Positions 38,753 to 49,226 of a DNA stretch of 50,380 bases are shown in pieces. The position numbers and the translations under genes were made by a program. The stretch is from a virus. The notes under the pieces were generated by a model. It was not told the DNA's origin. It ran no database searches and saw only the letters and a list, made by a program, of their open reading frames with translations. The first letter of the stretch is position 1, and each line of letters starts with the position of its first letter. The DNA lies in the IMG/VR virus record IMGVR_UViG_3300032360_000014, positions 1 to 50,380 of that record; one strand, 5' to 3'.

Positions 38753-39367
38753 ATGCTTTTTCCCCCTGAATTTATCGACCCACAAACCGCAAAGCTCGGC
38801 AGTAAAACACACACTCAATTTAACGCAAGCCATGGCGGTAATGGCTACGTGAATCAGTTGGGCGATCCGCATATATGGACCCTCGATCTAACAACGCCCA
38901 CGCTGGTATATACGCAAAGCATGGCGCTTTATGCGTTTGCGTGTTCGCTTGAAGGCCGCTTTAAAAGCTTTCAGTTAGCCAACCCATTGCCGCCGCTCGG
39001 CCACGGCATTGGGTCGCAAAGTTCAGCGCGCTATGTACACATGCCAGGTGACAACAAAGTCAGTATAAAAAACGCCCCCGCCAATCAAATGGGCGCACTG
39101 CAGGCAGGTGACTTTATTCAGTTTTTATCACATTCCAAAGCTTACATGATCACAAAGCCTGTCAATACCAACGGCGTAGGTGAAACCACCGTGTTTTTTA
39201 CGCCCTCACTGCGCCAGCGCATTGAGGTTGGCACCGTGATCCGCACCGGCTCAAACGTAAAATTTAATTTAGCCATGACCACCGACAAGCACGGCATTAT
39301 GTTTGATGCCCGCAAAGCCAGTGAACAAAAAGTTGTACTCACTTTTGAGGAGCGCCTACATGATTAA
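38753..39367 (+). CDS. Distal/minor tail protein
   Basis: 204 residues: FIDPQTAKLGSKTHTQFNAS, HIWTLDLTTPTLVYTQSMAL and a closing FEERLHD, beta-rich. Its place after the tape measure corresponds to lambda gpM/distal tail protein. It overlaps the next gene by 8 bp. Confidence 0.72.
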   Translation: MLFPPEFIDPQTAKLGSKTHTQFNASHGGNGYVNQLGDPHIWTLDLTTPTLVYTQSMALYAFACSLEGRFKSFQLANPLPPLGHGIGSQSSARYVHMPGDNKVSIKNAPANQMGALQAGDFIQFLSHSKAYMITKPVNTNGVGETTVFFTPSLRQRIEVGTVIRTGSNVKFNLAMTTDKHGIMFDARKASEQKVVLTFEERLHD

Positions 39368-39977
39368 ACTCAGTCAAGCATTGCTAAAGACCCTTGCAGG
39401 CCCGCATAGATACAGCCATACCCTCACCATTTTGTTACCCAACACCCCCGCGCTTAGGCTCACCGACGCCCCCCACGACATTGTGCTAAATAATGTGACA
39501 TACCAAAGCGGCCACTGGTTTAAAGCCCCGCACATTGAGGTTATGAGTGAGCCCAAGGTCGGAGAGTTAGCGATCCGCTTGCAAGCGAACAACAACGCAT
39601 TAAACGCCTTGTTTTTTAATACCAATTGGCTCAACGCCCCCGTGTCAATCAAGCGTGCTTACTACAACCAAGACAACCAGCATCAAGGCACCATGGAATT
39701 ATGGCGCGGGTCGATCAGCGGTAAATCGGGTACCGAAAGTCAAAAAGAAGCCACGCTCGATTTAAAAGCCGCGTCTATTTGGGCCGACTTTGCCGCCAAG
39801 CGCGGCCGAAAAACCAACCCAGAAAGCCAGCATATTTATTACCCCGATGACAATGGCTTTGAATTTAGTGGGGTGCTTATCAACGACATTCCTTGGGGCC
39901 GAGAAGGCAAAACCCCAGCGCTGGGAAGTGGTGGAGGGCGCAGTGGGCGCGGCAATATGAAGCAGGTACAAAAATGA
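39360..39977 (+). CDS. Minor tail protein (DUF2163/tail hub-like)
   Basis: 205 residues from ATG 39360 (the longer frame from 39303 is rejected because it runs inside the previous gene). It has TILLPNTPALRLTDAPHDIV, YQSGHWFKAP and TMELWRGSISG, which matches the hub protein family following the distal tail protein, and a Gly-rich end. It overlaps the tail-tip gene by 4 bp. Confidence 0.7.
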   Translation: MIKLSQALLKTLAGPHRYSHTLTILLPNTPALRLTDAPHDIVLNNVTYQSGHWFKAPHIEVMSEPKVGELAIRLQANNNALNALFFNTNWLNAPVSIKRAYYNQDNQHQGTMELWRGSISGKSGTESQKEATLDLKAASIWADFAAKRGRKTNPESQHIYYPDDNGFEFSGVLINDIPWGREGKTPALGSGGGRSGRGNMKQVQK

Positions 39978-42900
39978 GTTTGTGGACAGAAATTAGAGAC
40001 TTTGTAACGTTGCGCTGGTTAGTGCCAGAGCAGCCCCAAGCAGCAACCGGCACGCTACTGACCAAAGCGGCATCCGATGAACATATTAAAGTGGTGTACG
40101 GGCGGCGTACAATTTCGGGGACGATTGTATTTAAGAACATCACAAACCCCAACGACAACGATGATGTAAAAAACGACTTATTGCACTTGGTGATCGTGTG
40201 GTCAGAGCCCGTCACCTGTATTGAGCAAATTTGGCTTGGCGATCATCCAAGCCAAGACGCCCGCTATAACAAAGTCGTGTCGATGGCGCATTTCATCAAC
40301 GGCATGAGTAACTACCAAGATCCGCACCTTTTAGCAGCAGGGTGGGACCCTGTGGCCAAAAAGCACCAATTAACAGGGTTAGCATGTAGTTATGTGCGCC
40401 TAGAGTGGCTAATTGGCGAAGATAACCCGTGGAGCGGTGTGCCCAATATCAAAGCCACGGTACTGGGCGGGCAAGTAAAAAAGCTTATTGGCGTTGGTAA
40501 ACATGCAAGCAGCAACCCCGCCGAATGTTTGTTAGATTATTTACAAAATACCCGATATGGCAAAGGCCTTGCCGATCAGTACATAGACATTGACTCATTT
40601 AAACGCGGGGCGCGAATATGTAACACCCCTGTGCCTATTCACCAAGACACAACCGAGACCAAGCCTTTATTTACCGCCAACATAGCGCTTGATACGTCTA
40701 ATCGCGTGCTGGATAACGTCAACAGTTTATTAAAAGCCATGCGGGCCACGCTGCCCGTGATCAACGGCAAACTTACTTTATTAATTGAGCAAGACGACCC
40801 CGCCGTAAATAAGCCGATCACCGCCGACATGATCCGCAAAACACTCAAGCACAGCGAGGGCGGCAAATCGTCACGCTTTAACCGCGTGATCGTCGAGTTT
40901 GACGACGCACAAAAAAAATTCAGTGCACAGCAAGCTGTATACCCACCGCCTGAGAGCGAACTGGCTAAAACATGGTTGGCACAAGACAACGGCGAAGTAT
41001 TAGAGCAAAGCGTTAAAGTCAATGCCATTACAGACTATTACGAAGCCCGCCAAATGGCGCGCATTATTGCGATGTTAAGCCGTGAGTCGCTCAATGTAGA
41101 AATAGAAGTGTGCCCGCTGGCGTTGCAATATACCCACGGCGACGTGATCCCACTGTTTTACGAAAAGCTCGGTTTTGCAGGTAAGCCGTTTCGTTTAGTG
41201 CAATCAACCATGTTGGCCGACGGCTGGTTTAAATTAACCTTGCGAGAGCATCAACCGCACATTTATAACTGGCACAATAGCAATGTGCGCCCGCCCATAC
41301 CAGACAGCACATTACCCAGCCCAACCAACGTGGCCACACCGACAGACTTAACGTTTATCAGTGTCAAAGATGGCGGTGTGTTGATCAGTTGGCAATCGCC
41401 GTATTCGTCGTTTGATTTTGAGTTATACAAAAATACCAGGCGCATTAAACTGGGTACCCTCGCGCAACCTGAATACTTAATTAATACGCTAAGCAAAGGA
41501 GACTACAGCTTAGACATACGGGCCCGCTCGGCATTAGGGTTTAGCAGCCCATGGGCCAATATTGATTTTAGTGTTACTTTGCCAGAAAAGCCCATTATTA
41601 GCGTACACTCGCGCACCGTGTCGGCGGTAACATTAAGCGCGCACGTACAAAGCGCAGGCTTAAACACCCAATTTGAATGGCAATTTGCGGGCAATGGCGC
41701 TCAAAAAAATGCCACTGGCGCACAGCTCACCATGGCGGGCTTACTGCCCGACACAGAGTACAGTGGGCAGTGCCGCACACACAATATTGCGGGCAAAAGC
41801 CCATGGCAAGCATTCAGAGTTAAAACCATGGCGCTCAGCGCGTCAGAGCGTGTCACAGGGCTGGTCTTTGAGCTAAGTCAGTCACCAAACTGGCTCAGCT
41901 TGGGCGACACATGGCAGCCCGCCACGCTTGAACAAAATTGCGCGGTGGTACTCAACGATGCGAAGTCACAAACGCAACTGGCGCGCCACTCGTTTAGCGT
42001 AAATTTAGACGGTGAAAGCGGGGTACTAACGGCACAATTAAACGACGATGCAACCAACGACAGCGGCGAACCGCTGTTAATTACATTCGACGGCCAAGGC
42101 ACCCCCAATTTAACCGCCACGGCTACACATGGCCTACTCGTGCAGCGGCAACTATTTAGTGTCACGGGTGTTAATTTACAAGACATCAAAGACATTAAAA
42201 AAGGCATAAGCGAGATAGACGAACTCGCCGAGTCGGTGCTTGAACAAGCATTAGACAGCGAACAAGTATTCGACGCTGACTTAAAAAGCACCCTGCACTT
42301 AGAGCAAAAAACCGATACCACCAATGCGGTAGTAAGCGAAGCCGCCGCCGCACAAGCAAGTGAAAACGAAGCCATAGCAACGCGTATTAAAAACGTAAAA
42401 TCCGCAGTTGAAAACAGTAGTGCGCAAATTGTCGAAGTGTCACAAACCCTTGCGAGCACCAAGCAAGCACTATCAACCAAAATCACACAACTAACGTCTA
42501 CAGTGGGTGAAAACCACAGTGAAATTAAAACCTATTTCATCACAAAAGCAGACTCACAAAGCGCTATTTCACAAGCAAAAAACGCATTAACCAGTGAGTT
42601 TAATGACAACCTTGCTAGCTTAGACCAAACGTTTTATACCAAAGCAAACACTGACGAAGCCATTGCAGCCGAGAGTACACGACTTGAAGCCAGTATTAAT
42701 GGACGCTTGGGGGCGGTTAACGAATCAATTAATCTCGTTAAAAGCGACGTGGAAGGCAATAACTCAGCATTGAATACGCTCACGCTGCGCGCAAACAGCA
42801 TTGATGGCAGCGTGTGGGCCGTAAATAACAGGGTCGATACAGCGCAAACCGATGCAAACAACAACAGCCGCGCCATTTCAGCGCTAAATTTACGTGCTGA

Positions 42901-43936
42901 AAACATAGAGAAAGGGGTCAATGCCAACACCAGTCAAATCTCAGATGTTAAAACCACCGCCGAGGGCGCAGCAACGGCTACGCAAAATCTCACAACGCGG
43001 GTCAGTAATTCCGAGGGCCGAATTAGCAGTGCAAATTTAACGCTACAATCTCATGCGGGAGCGCTGGGCCAGCTCAATGCCAGAGCTGCGCTGCAAGTAA
43101 ATGCCGACGGCAAAATAACGGGTCTTGATATTACACCGGGCAAGATGAAATTTGATGCTGACTCGTTTGAATGGCACACCCATGCATCGTATTCACCATG
43201 GAAAAGTGTAATAAAGGCTAGAGATGGAGGTATAGCTGGGTATCGAAATGAATCTTGGCGTTGGTATATTAGCAGCGGCGGGAGATTTTCAGGCAATAGT
43301 TTTCAAGGTCATAGCATTGAATTAGGTAGTGAAACAGGATGGTCAGCACTTGCTATTAGCGCTTATTCGGGTCACACCGGTGCGAGGGTATACGGAAAGT
43401 TTAAAGCATTTGAAGGCAGAAGCCGCGATTGGGCTTTTTATGCAGCCGAAGGCGAAATAGGCCCCCACACCTCTGCACATGAAACCTTACTTCCCAAAGA
43501 ACTCACGCCAATTGAAGGCGACATTCTATGTGATGACGAACTCATGCACATTGCCAATATCTCCAATGCCATTTGTACAGCAAAGCTATCTAGTAGCCCC
43601 ATGGACGTTACGGCCCGAGGCATTTACACCCGCCGACGAACGCTTACAGACGAAAAGCCCGCAGGCTTAGAGGGTTTTGAAGAGTGGGAGCAACTGGCCT
43701 ACTTATACGACATAGCCTCAATCAACGCCGGTGGCGAAGGCGCAATGAACGTGTGCGGTGAAGGCGGTAATTTGCAAACGGGCGACCTCATTTGCTCAAG
43801 CTCTATGCTCGGCAAAGGCATGCGCCAACCCACGCAAAGCGAGGAACGTTACACCATAGCCCAAGTGCGCCACAACGTCACTTTTGACTCCCCCGACCAA
43901 GTAAAAATGGTCGCAGTAATTTACAAACGAGGTTAA
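39974..43936 (+). CDS. Tail tip / central fibre protein (gpJ-like)
   Basis: 1320 residues from ATG 39974. The first 450 residues are the gpJ-like hub (DEHIKVVYGRRTISG, LDYLQNTRYGKGLADQYID, ITADMIRKTLKHSEGG). Residues about 455-540 and 540-625 resemble fibronectin type III domains (LTFISVKDGGVLISWQSP; VSAVTLSAHVQ). Residues about 740-1040 form a long coiled coil of Asn/Ala/Thr-rich heptads. Residues 1050-1320 are a globular end with a small-domain motif EGEIGPHTSAHETLLP and ending QVKMVAVIYKRG. It binds the receptor at the tail tip. The start 39893 is less likely. Confidence 0.85.
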   Translation: MSLWTEIRDFVTLRWLVPEQPQAATGTLLTKAASDEHIKVVYGRRTISGTIVFKNITNPNDNDDVKNDLLHLVIVWSEPVTCIEQIWLGDHPSQDARYNKVVSMAHFINGMSNYQDPHLLAAGWDPVAKKHQLTGLACSYVRLEWLIGEDNPWSGVPNIKATVLGGQVKKLIGVGKHASSNPAECLLDYLQNTRYGKGLADQYIDIDSFKRGARICNTPVPIHQDTTETKPLFTANIALDTSNRVLDNVNSLLKAMRATLPVINGKLTLLIEQDDPAVNKPITADMIRKTLKHSEGGKSSRFNRVIVEFDDAQKKFSAQQAVYPPPESELAKTWLAQDNGEVLEQSVKVNAITDYYEARQMARIIAMLSRESLNVEIEVCPLALQYTHGDVIPLFYEKLGFAGKPFRLVQSTMLADGWFKLTLREHQPHIYNWHNSNVRPPIPDSTLPSPTNVATPTDLTFISVKDGGVLISWQSPYSSFDFELYKNTRRIKLGTLAQPEYLINTLSKGDYSLDIRARSALGFSSPWANIDFSVTLPEKPIISVHSRTVSAVTLSAHVQSAGLNTQFEWQFAGNGAQKNATGAQLTMAGLLPDTEYSGQCRTHNIAGKSPWQAFRVKTMALSASERVTGLVFELSQSPNWLSLGDTWQPATLEQNCAVVLNDAKSQTQLARHSFSVNLDGESGVLTAQLNDDATNDSGEPLLITFDGQGTPNLTATATHGLLVQRQLFSVTGVNLQDIKDIKKGISEIDELAESVLEQALDSEQVFDADLKSTLHLEQKTDTTNAVVSEAAAAQASENEAIATRIKNVKSAVENSSAQIVEVSQTLASTKQALSTKITQLTSTVGENHSEIKTYFITKADSQSAISQAKNALTSEFNDNLASLDQTFYTKANTDEAIAAESTRLEASINGRLGAVNESINLVKSDVEGNNSALNTLTLRANSIDGSVWAVNNRVDTAQTDANNNSRAISALNLRAENIEKGVNANTSQISDVKTTAEGAATATQNLTTRVSNSEGRISSANLTLQSHAGALGQLNARAALQVNADGKITGLDITPGKMKFDADSFEWHTHASYSPWKSVIKARDGGIAGYRNESWRWYISSGGRFSGNSFQGHSIELGSETGWSALAISAYSGHTGARVYGKFKAFEGRSRDWAFYAAEGEIGPHTSAHETLLPKELTPIEGDILCDDELMHIANISNAICTAKLSSSPMDVTARGIYTRRRTLTDEKPAGLEGFEEWEQLAYLYDIASINAGGEGAMNVCGEGGNLQTGDLICSSSMLGKGMRQPTQSEERYTIAQVRHNVTFDSPDQVKMVAVIYKRG

Positions 43937-43938
43937 CA

Positions 43939-45306
43939 ATGACCTATTCAATCGGCACAATCTCAATACAAAAAAATAGCGCAATCATTACAGGTTCAAA
44001 CACGCTATTTGAACGGGTGGCAAAAGTCCAAAGCGGCGATTTATTCTACTTTCGCACAGGTGAGCAAGACCACATTTTACAAGTGGTTGAGGTTATAAGC
44101 GATACGCAAATAAAAGCCAGTATGCTCGATGGCACCGCGTTTAATCCCGCAGCCAATGCCAGCAACATTGGCTATGGCTTAGTGCAAAACTTTGCGGCCA
44201 CTACCCCCGCAAAACTGGCTAAGGGCATTGCTGAGCTTCAAGCAAAATGGCACCGCCGAGAAAGTGAATTAACCGGCTGGTTTACAAGCACCGCTGACAC
44301 TCATGCTATTACCAATTTTTTAGGTGAAGCCTCAGCCATTCCCACGCCCTCGAAAATTGCCGAACTCGCGCAAGTAGCCATGACTGCCAGCAGCGACTTG
44401 GCAAATATGGCGCAAGAAATAGCAACTAATCAACAAAGCTTAGCGAGCGTTGCACCGCGCATTAATGCCTTTGATGCAGTTTATCCGCAAGTCATAAGCG
44501 CGAATAACAACGTCATTACTAAGCACGATGAAATAGTGCATACACATAATGAGGTTATGGCCAAAGCCAGTGACGTACACGCAAATGCAGAGCAAATCGC
44601 AGCGCATAAACAAGCTGTGTTTGAGCTTAAACAAAGTGTACTGCAAGCCGCCGAGCTGGTGAGCCTCGACAAAACCCACAGTCACGCTGCAGCCGCCATT
44701 TGTGCGACGGCCCAAGCGCAAACACACGCCGATGTGCAGCAAGTGCAATCAGATAAAACACATATTGAACAGGTCAAAAATGACCTGAACGCATTGGGTG
44801 ATTCTCTGAGCAATGCTGTCACAAACGCTAAGCAAACAATCAACGAAAAAGCCCACACCACAGAGCAGCACATTAATCATGTAAGTGCGCAAATAAGCAC
44901 GCATGCAGACAGCATAAAAGCAGCGATTACCAGCACCGCACAGCAGTTTGATGCCAACACAGCAAAGCGAGCAAACAGCACAGCACAACATGCGCACAGT
45001 GCGATACGGGCAAACAATCAGGTGACCATGACACATGACCAAGTGGTGCAAACCGCGCAGCAGGTCAGCACTAATGTAGCCCAACTAACCACGCTTAAGA
45101 ACCGCGCCGAGGATGCACAACAGCAAACTGAACGTCACAGCGCACAAACATCGCTAGATGCGCTACACAGTAAAGCAAACGCGGCATTGTGTGCGCTGAG
45201 TATTAACACGCTGGCACAGCAAAACATCAAGCTAAACACAGCACTCAATGCAGCATTAAACAACACGCTTACAGCGCAGCAAATCAACCAACTGTTCCCA
45301 GTTTAA
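43939..45306 (+). CDS. Coiled-coil tail fibre protein
   Basis: 455 residues. The N-terminal 100 are beta-rich (GTISIQKNSAIITGSNTLF), matching a tail-attachment head; the rest is nearly all His/Gln/Ala-rich coiled coil. It probably forms a trimeric fibre shaft attached to the tip. The start follows the tail-tip stop by 2 bp. Confidence 0.75.
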   Translation: MTYSIGTISIQKNSAIITGSNTLFERVAKVQSGDLFYFRTGEQDHILQVVEVISDTQIKASMLDGTAFNPAANASNIGYGLVQNFAATTPAKLAKGIAELQAKWHRRESELTGWFTSTADTHAITNFLGEASAIPTPSKIAELAQVAMTASSDLANMAQEIATNQQSLASVAPRINAFDAVYPQVISANNNVITKHDEIVHTHNEVMAKASDVHANAEQIAAHKQAVFELKQSVLQAAELVSLDKTHSHAAAAICATAQAQTHADVQQVQSDKTHIEQVKNDLNALGDSLSNAVTNAKQTINEKAHTTEQHINHVSAQISTHADSIKAAITSTAQQFDANTAKRANSTAQHAHSAIRANNQVTMTHDQVVQTAQQVSTNVAQLTTLKNRAEDAQQQTERHSAQTSLDALHSKANAALCALSINTLAQQNIKLNTALNAALNNTLTAQQINQLFPV

Positions 45307-45341
45307 CTTCGAATAAATACAGAAAAATACAAAGGCACATT

Positions 45342-48245
45342 ATGACCACAGAACTCACCAATGCAGTTACCGCGCTTAATGACGTAACGCAAAAACATGA
45401 GCAGCTAAACGAAAAGTACCAAGGCACGCATGACGCTTTATCAAGTAATTCTAAAGCCATGACCGATTGGCAGACCCAGCAAGGTACGGTTGAACTCACC
45501 GACCAACATGGCAACAAACACCTAACGCCGACACTCAAAACACTGGTAGAACAAGCGCAAAGCGTCAACCCTCACCCACACGCCATGACCAAAGCCCAGT
45601 TCGATGCACTGCGTGAGTTGCGCAAACAACAATATGCAGGCAGTGGGTTTGTTGAGTGGGGCAAGCACTTTGATTCGGTTATTAAAGATGGGGTAGCAAT
45701 TAATGAAGGCATGTGGTGTCGTGATTTGGGTGATCGGGTTGCATCTAAATTTATTCATCTAGGTCGTAAACAGAAGTTTTCCAAACCCTGTTCTAGTCGT
45801 ACGGATGATCCTATCGCAATCGTAGACGGTACAGCACAGCTTTTATACGATGGAGTAAATGTAGGACAAGGGTCAACATCAGGTAAGGATTATGAGTCTA
45901 TTCAAGTACCGTTCCCCCCAGCCCCAGACGGTACAAAAACTTACGACTCGGCCACAGGCACAGTAACCCAGCACACCAATGCTGAGGTGGCATTCGCGTC
46001 TGAAACGGCCACCAATAAAGTGATTACCTCGCGTAAAGACCTGGTGTTTTTAGAGTCATGGCATGAAAAAATCGCTGATAAAGATGTGGTTTATCCGCTG
46101 GGCAACGTGCAATACGGCGCAAGCGGCTATGAGGGTGTCACACTGCTCAATAACTTAGTTGCGCAAGGCTATTCCGCCTTTGGTGAGTGGGACGAAAATA
46201 CTAAAGGCTTTGGCGCAAAATGGTCATCACTAACCGACGCACAAAAAGCGCTGTTTTTAAGTGAACCCGAGCATAATATTTATTTTGACCCGCGTGCCAA
46301 TGCGTATATTCAAGTGCGTTACAGAATACGGGTTGTTGAAGGGTTTGGGGATGATTGGGATTTAGCTGCACCAGCAGGTAGTCCACTAATGATGTCATAT
46401 GATAACGCTTATTCGCGTATTAAAACGCGAGGGGCATTTTCGACTTGTCATGATTATGGCAATGGTATCGGGGATGGGTTCATTGGCTGTAAGAGTACCG
46501 ATCGTAAAATAATTGATTCAGCACTTTGGGATGTAAGAGGAGAATATTCATCTGACAGAGCGCACGAGAATCAAATACGTGCACTGTCCATCGCCCTCGT
46601 CCAACGCTTGAACCAAGGTGCTTATCACCCAAGTTATAATCCGATGGGATGTGATAGATGGATTAAGCAAGATGTTGTTGCGGGTAATTGGTATATAAAC
46701 TCCGAATTTATTAACTCTTCAACCCGTAAATCATTTTATGAAGCCATCAGTTCAGGTGAAACGGGGCGGCAACGTTCTGGCGATATTGGCTCTGGTATCA
46801 GTGGTCGCTCAGACCAATACAAGTTCCATGACGCTATCTACGCGGGACAAGTTGAAGATTTGCGTTTAAATGCCAACAAGCTTGACGTAAATAAACTGCG
46901 TGAAGACACCATGCGTAAAGCAGTAGCTGGGACTTTGCGAGGTAAACAAAAATTAATGGTCACTAAGTTTGACTCAAAAGTGTATCAAACAGGTGGGACT
47001 TCGCTAGGTTACGTGCAAATAGACAGCAATGGTTGGGCAAGACCTTATTCATCAAACGAGAAAATCAAAGGCTGGAATTTAACAAAAAATAAGCCCGTTA
47101 CAATATCAAAAAGTACCACAGCACAACATGTATTTAACGTACAGATGGACGACAGTACGGTTATAAATGTAGATGATAGAATCATGATTTCGTATTATAG
47201 AACCGACTTTAATGCCGAATATGATTCACTCCCCTGGGTAGATATAATCGGAAGCCCAGAACGAATTGCCGCCACATTCCCTGATGGGGTTGTTGGTCAG
47301 TGGGTTCCTCAGGTTCCTGATGGCGCTAGTAAAAATTATCAAAGTAATCGTAAGTTTATACAAGAAGGGACGCGAACAATAACTGATAATGACGGGTCAA
47401 GTTGGACTTTCTTCTCTAATTGGGATGGACAAACAGGAGGTGATTTAATTACAAATACGTTAGCAGATGGTCCTGTGCCCGCTGCTAGAGTTGTGCTTAA
47501 CTTTTACGAATCCCTTTCAAATTTCACAGAGACTTCTAACAACGCGCAAATAGTTGGAACGCCCGGTAATGTATATCAAGGTAACTTTCATCACATTGAT
47601 CGAGGCAATCGTTTAAACTCAAGTGTAAGCGGCGTCATCGCAAAACAGGGGAGCGCGCATAAAGGTGTTGGTTTTTTAAACACTAACGGTTTTTCATACG
47701 AATCGTGGTCTATAGCACCACATAAACTAACAGCGGCAGCCCAGCCTGAACATCAGCGAGTTGATCTTGCTTCAGGCAATGAAAGTGGTGGTATGAAAGC
47801 ACTCTCAACCATCACCGAAAAAAATGGCTTGTATTATTTGCAGCTACACGGCGCTGAATTGAAATATACACCTCGCACAATAGCTGACATGACTGTAATT
47901 AATGCGGGTTCTCATACAGGGGCTATTACGAAAGGACATGTTTACTTATTTCAGGGATTTGATAACTCATTAATAAATAGGCCGATGATCGCATTAGCAA
48001 ATAACGCAGGAACTACTTGGAACGCTCATTCTTACAATAGTTTTACCTTAAATGATATGGGTGAAATTATTACTCACACTGGCACTAAGTATACTTTACT
48101 ACGAGCGTTCGAGAGCCGCTGGGGTGATGACCAAACAATCCCCATTGTTGATGGCGAAAACGTCAAAACCGACCTCAACGGCAACACGGTGAAAGTATTT
48201 TGCCACCACACACAAATCCCGCTTGGCATAGCGCATAACGACTAA
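45342..48245 (+). CDS. Tail fibre / receptor-binding protein
   Basis: 967 residues. A coiled N-terminal part (residues 1-80, TALNDVTQKHEQLNEKY) is followed by large beta-rich domains with Gly/Asn/Tyr-rich surfaces. FVEWGKHF and RGNRLNSSVSGVIAKQGS are inside; the end HHTQIPLGIAHND resembles fibre tips. The second half of the gene is more AT-rich than the structural genes before it, which suggests exchange of the tip for host-range change. The following gene is a probable assembly partner. Confidence 0.78.
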   Translation: MTTELTNAVTALNDVTQKHEQLNEKYQGTHDALSSNSKAMTDWQTQQGTVELTDQHGNKHLTPTLKTLVEQAQSVNPHPHAMTKAQFDALRELRKQQYAGSGFVEWGKHFDSVIKDGVAINEGMWCRDLGDRVASKFIHLGRKQKFSKPCSSRTDDPIAIVDGTAQLLYDGVNVGQGSTSGKDYESIQVPFPPAPDGTKTYDSATGTVTQHTNAEVAFASETATNKVITSRKDLVFLESWHEKIADKDVVYPLGNVQYGASGYEGVTLLNNLVAQGYSAFGEWDENTKGFGAKWSSLTDAQKALFLSEPEHNIYFDPRANAYIQVRYRIRVVEGFGDDWDLAAPAGSPLMMSYDNAYSRIKTRGAFSTCHDYGNGIGDGFIGCKSTDRKIIDSALWDVRGEYSSDRAHENQIRALSIALVQRLNQGAYHPSYNPMGCDRWIKQDVVAGNWYINSEFINSSTRKSFYEAISSGETGRQRSGDIGSGISGRSDQYKFHDAIYAGQVEDLRLNANKLDVNKLREDTMRKAVAGTLRGKQKLMVTKFDSKVYQTGGTSLGYVQIDSNGWARPYSSNEKIKGWNLTKNKPVTISKSTTAQHVFNVQMDDSTVINVDDRIMISYYRTDFNAEYDSLPWVDIIGSPERIAATFPDGVVGQWVPQVPDGASKNYQSNRKFIQEGTRTITDNDGSSWTFFSNWDGQTGGDLITNTLADGPVPAARVVLNFYESLSNFTETSNNAQIVGTPGNVYQGNFHHIDRGNRLNSSVSGVIAKQGSAHKGVGFLNTNGFSYESWSIAPHKLTAAAQPEHQRVDLASGNESGGMKALSTITEKNGLYYLQLHGAELKYTPRTIADMTVINAGSHTGAITKGHVYLFQGFDNSLINRPMIALANNAGTTWNAHSYNSFTLNDMGEIITHTGTKYTLLRAFESRWGDDQTIPIVDGENVKTDLNGNTVKVFCHHTQIPLGIAHND

Positions 48246-48254
48246 GGAATACCC

Positions 48255-48962
48255 ATGACTCAAGAACAAATAGAAGCACCAACCAACGACGAACCGGCAC
48301 TACAGCCGGTTGTCACATATCAAGACGTACATACTAAAATCGCGCTGCGTCACCCGCAAACGCAAATTAATGAAGCCCTTACAGCGGCCATTGCACATGA
48401 GCAAGCCACCTTTGATGACGCCCATGCAAACTGGGTAATTGAATGTGAACAAGTGCAGCAAGCAATTGAAGCGGCCAACTCACACAATGAAGTAAACCCA
48501 GAAGACCTAAACCCTATCCCCGAGTTACCTGCCGAGCCGGTGATTGATTTAGCACGACGCCGCGCGTGTTACCAGGTTGAATATGTGACCGTTGATTTAG
48601 CGCTTACCACCGCAGCGACCCCCGCCAAAGTGGTCTATGACGACCAGGCATTAATTGCCTATCACCACCCTGCTACTGAGGCGCACAGCACTGAACACAT
48701 TGAACAAGTCAAACGCGAACGCTTTAAAGCCCAGCGCGCCATTGACGTTGCGGCCATTACCGTTGAGGTTGAAGGGCTGGTATTTGATGGCAATGAAACA
48801 GCACAAACCCGTATGGCCCGTGCGGCGCTGGTAATGGACGACACCGAAAGCACCTTATGGGTGTTGGCTGATAACCGTGTTGTGAGTGTGAGTAAAGCGC
48901 AGTTATTGGCGGCGTGTAAAGCCTCGGGCTTGGTCCAAACCAAGCTGTGGAGCGGTGCATAA
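48255..48962 (+). CDS. Tail fibre accessory protein (DUF4376-like)
   Basis: 235 residues. The C-terminal half (RFKAQRAIDVAAITVEVEG, FDGNETAQTRMARAALVM, VSVSKAQLLAACKASGL) matches the DUF4376 pattern found next to tail fibres, where it acts in fibre assembly or as a tail accessory. The N-terminal half is acidic and Gln/Ala rich. It ends the structural operon. Confidence 0.75.
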   Translation: MTQEQIEAPTNDEPALQPVVTYQDVHTKIALRHPQTQINEALTAAIAHEQATFDDAHANWVIECEQVQQAIEAANSHNEVNPEDLNPIPELPAEPVIDLARRRACYQVEYVTVDLALTTAATPAKVVYDDQALIAYHHPATEAHSTEHIEQVKRERFKAQRAIDVAAITVEVEGLVFDGNETAQTRMARAALVMDDTESTLWVLADNRVVSVSKAQLLAACKASGLVQTKLWSGA

Positions 48963-49076
48963 AAGCGGGCCACGTTTTAGTGCCAAGCGTTAATTGATCT
49001 TAATAGCTGGATTTTATCATAAATAGTGATATATACTCTTTGCTGTCGTCTGACACATCGGCGGCAAATTTAGGGT

Positions 49077-49160
49077 ATGATTGATAAATCGCAGGCACAA
49101 AAAAACCAACTTCGCCAAAAGTTGGTTTTTAAAGCGACCCACACAAACCAAAAAGCTTAG
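49077..49160 (+). CDS. Possible leader peptide of the repA mRNA (27 aa)
   Basis: ATG at 49077 and TAG at 49158-49160 in the repA leader; the translation begins MIDKSQAQKNQLRQKL. It runs through the hairpin at 49101-49130 and into the next stem, stopping in its inner arm. In IncFII/IncI plasmids, translation of a leader peptide opens the structure that blocks repA. The ribosome-binding site here is weak, so this is tentative. Confidence 0.4.
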   Translation: MIDKSQAQKNQLRQKLVFKATHTNQKA

Positions 49161-49226
49161 GAACCGCGTACATTTCTAAGTTTACGTGGGTCGCCCGTGC
49201 TTTGCAAATTTTTGCAAAGGATTTTT
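49101..49226. promoter_or_regulatory. repA leader with hairpins, possible antisense-RNA control
   Basis: First, a 12-bp perfect stem AAAAACCAACTT/AAGTTGGTTTTT (49101-49130) with loop CGCCAA. On the minus strand the loop is TTGGCG and the stem ends in a T-run, a plausible antisense-RNA terminator. Second, GCGACCCAC (49134-49142) pairs with GTGGGTCGC (49186-49194) around an inner stem (CTTAG/CTAAG). Third, CTTTGCAAA (49200-49208)/TTTGCAAAG (49211-49219) buries the repA ribosome-binding site AAAGGA (49216-49221). Confidence 0.65.

Noticed and set aside
39974-48962. Diversity-generating retroelement at the tail fibres
   Set aside because: No reverse transcriptase gene and no template/variable repeat pair was seen.
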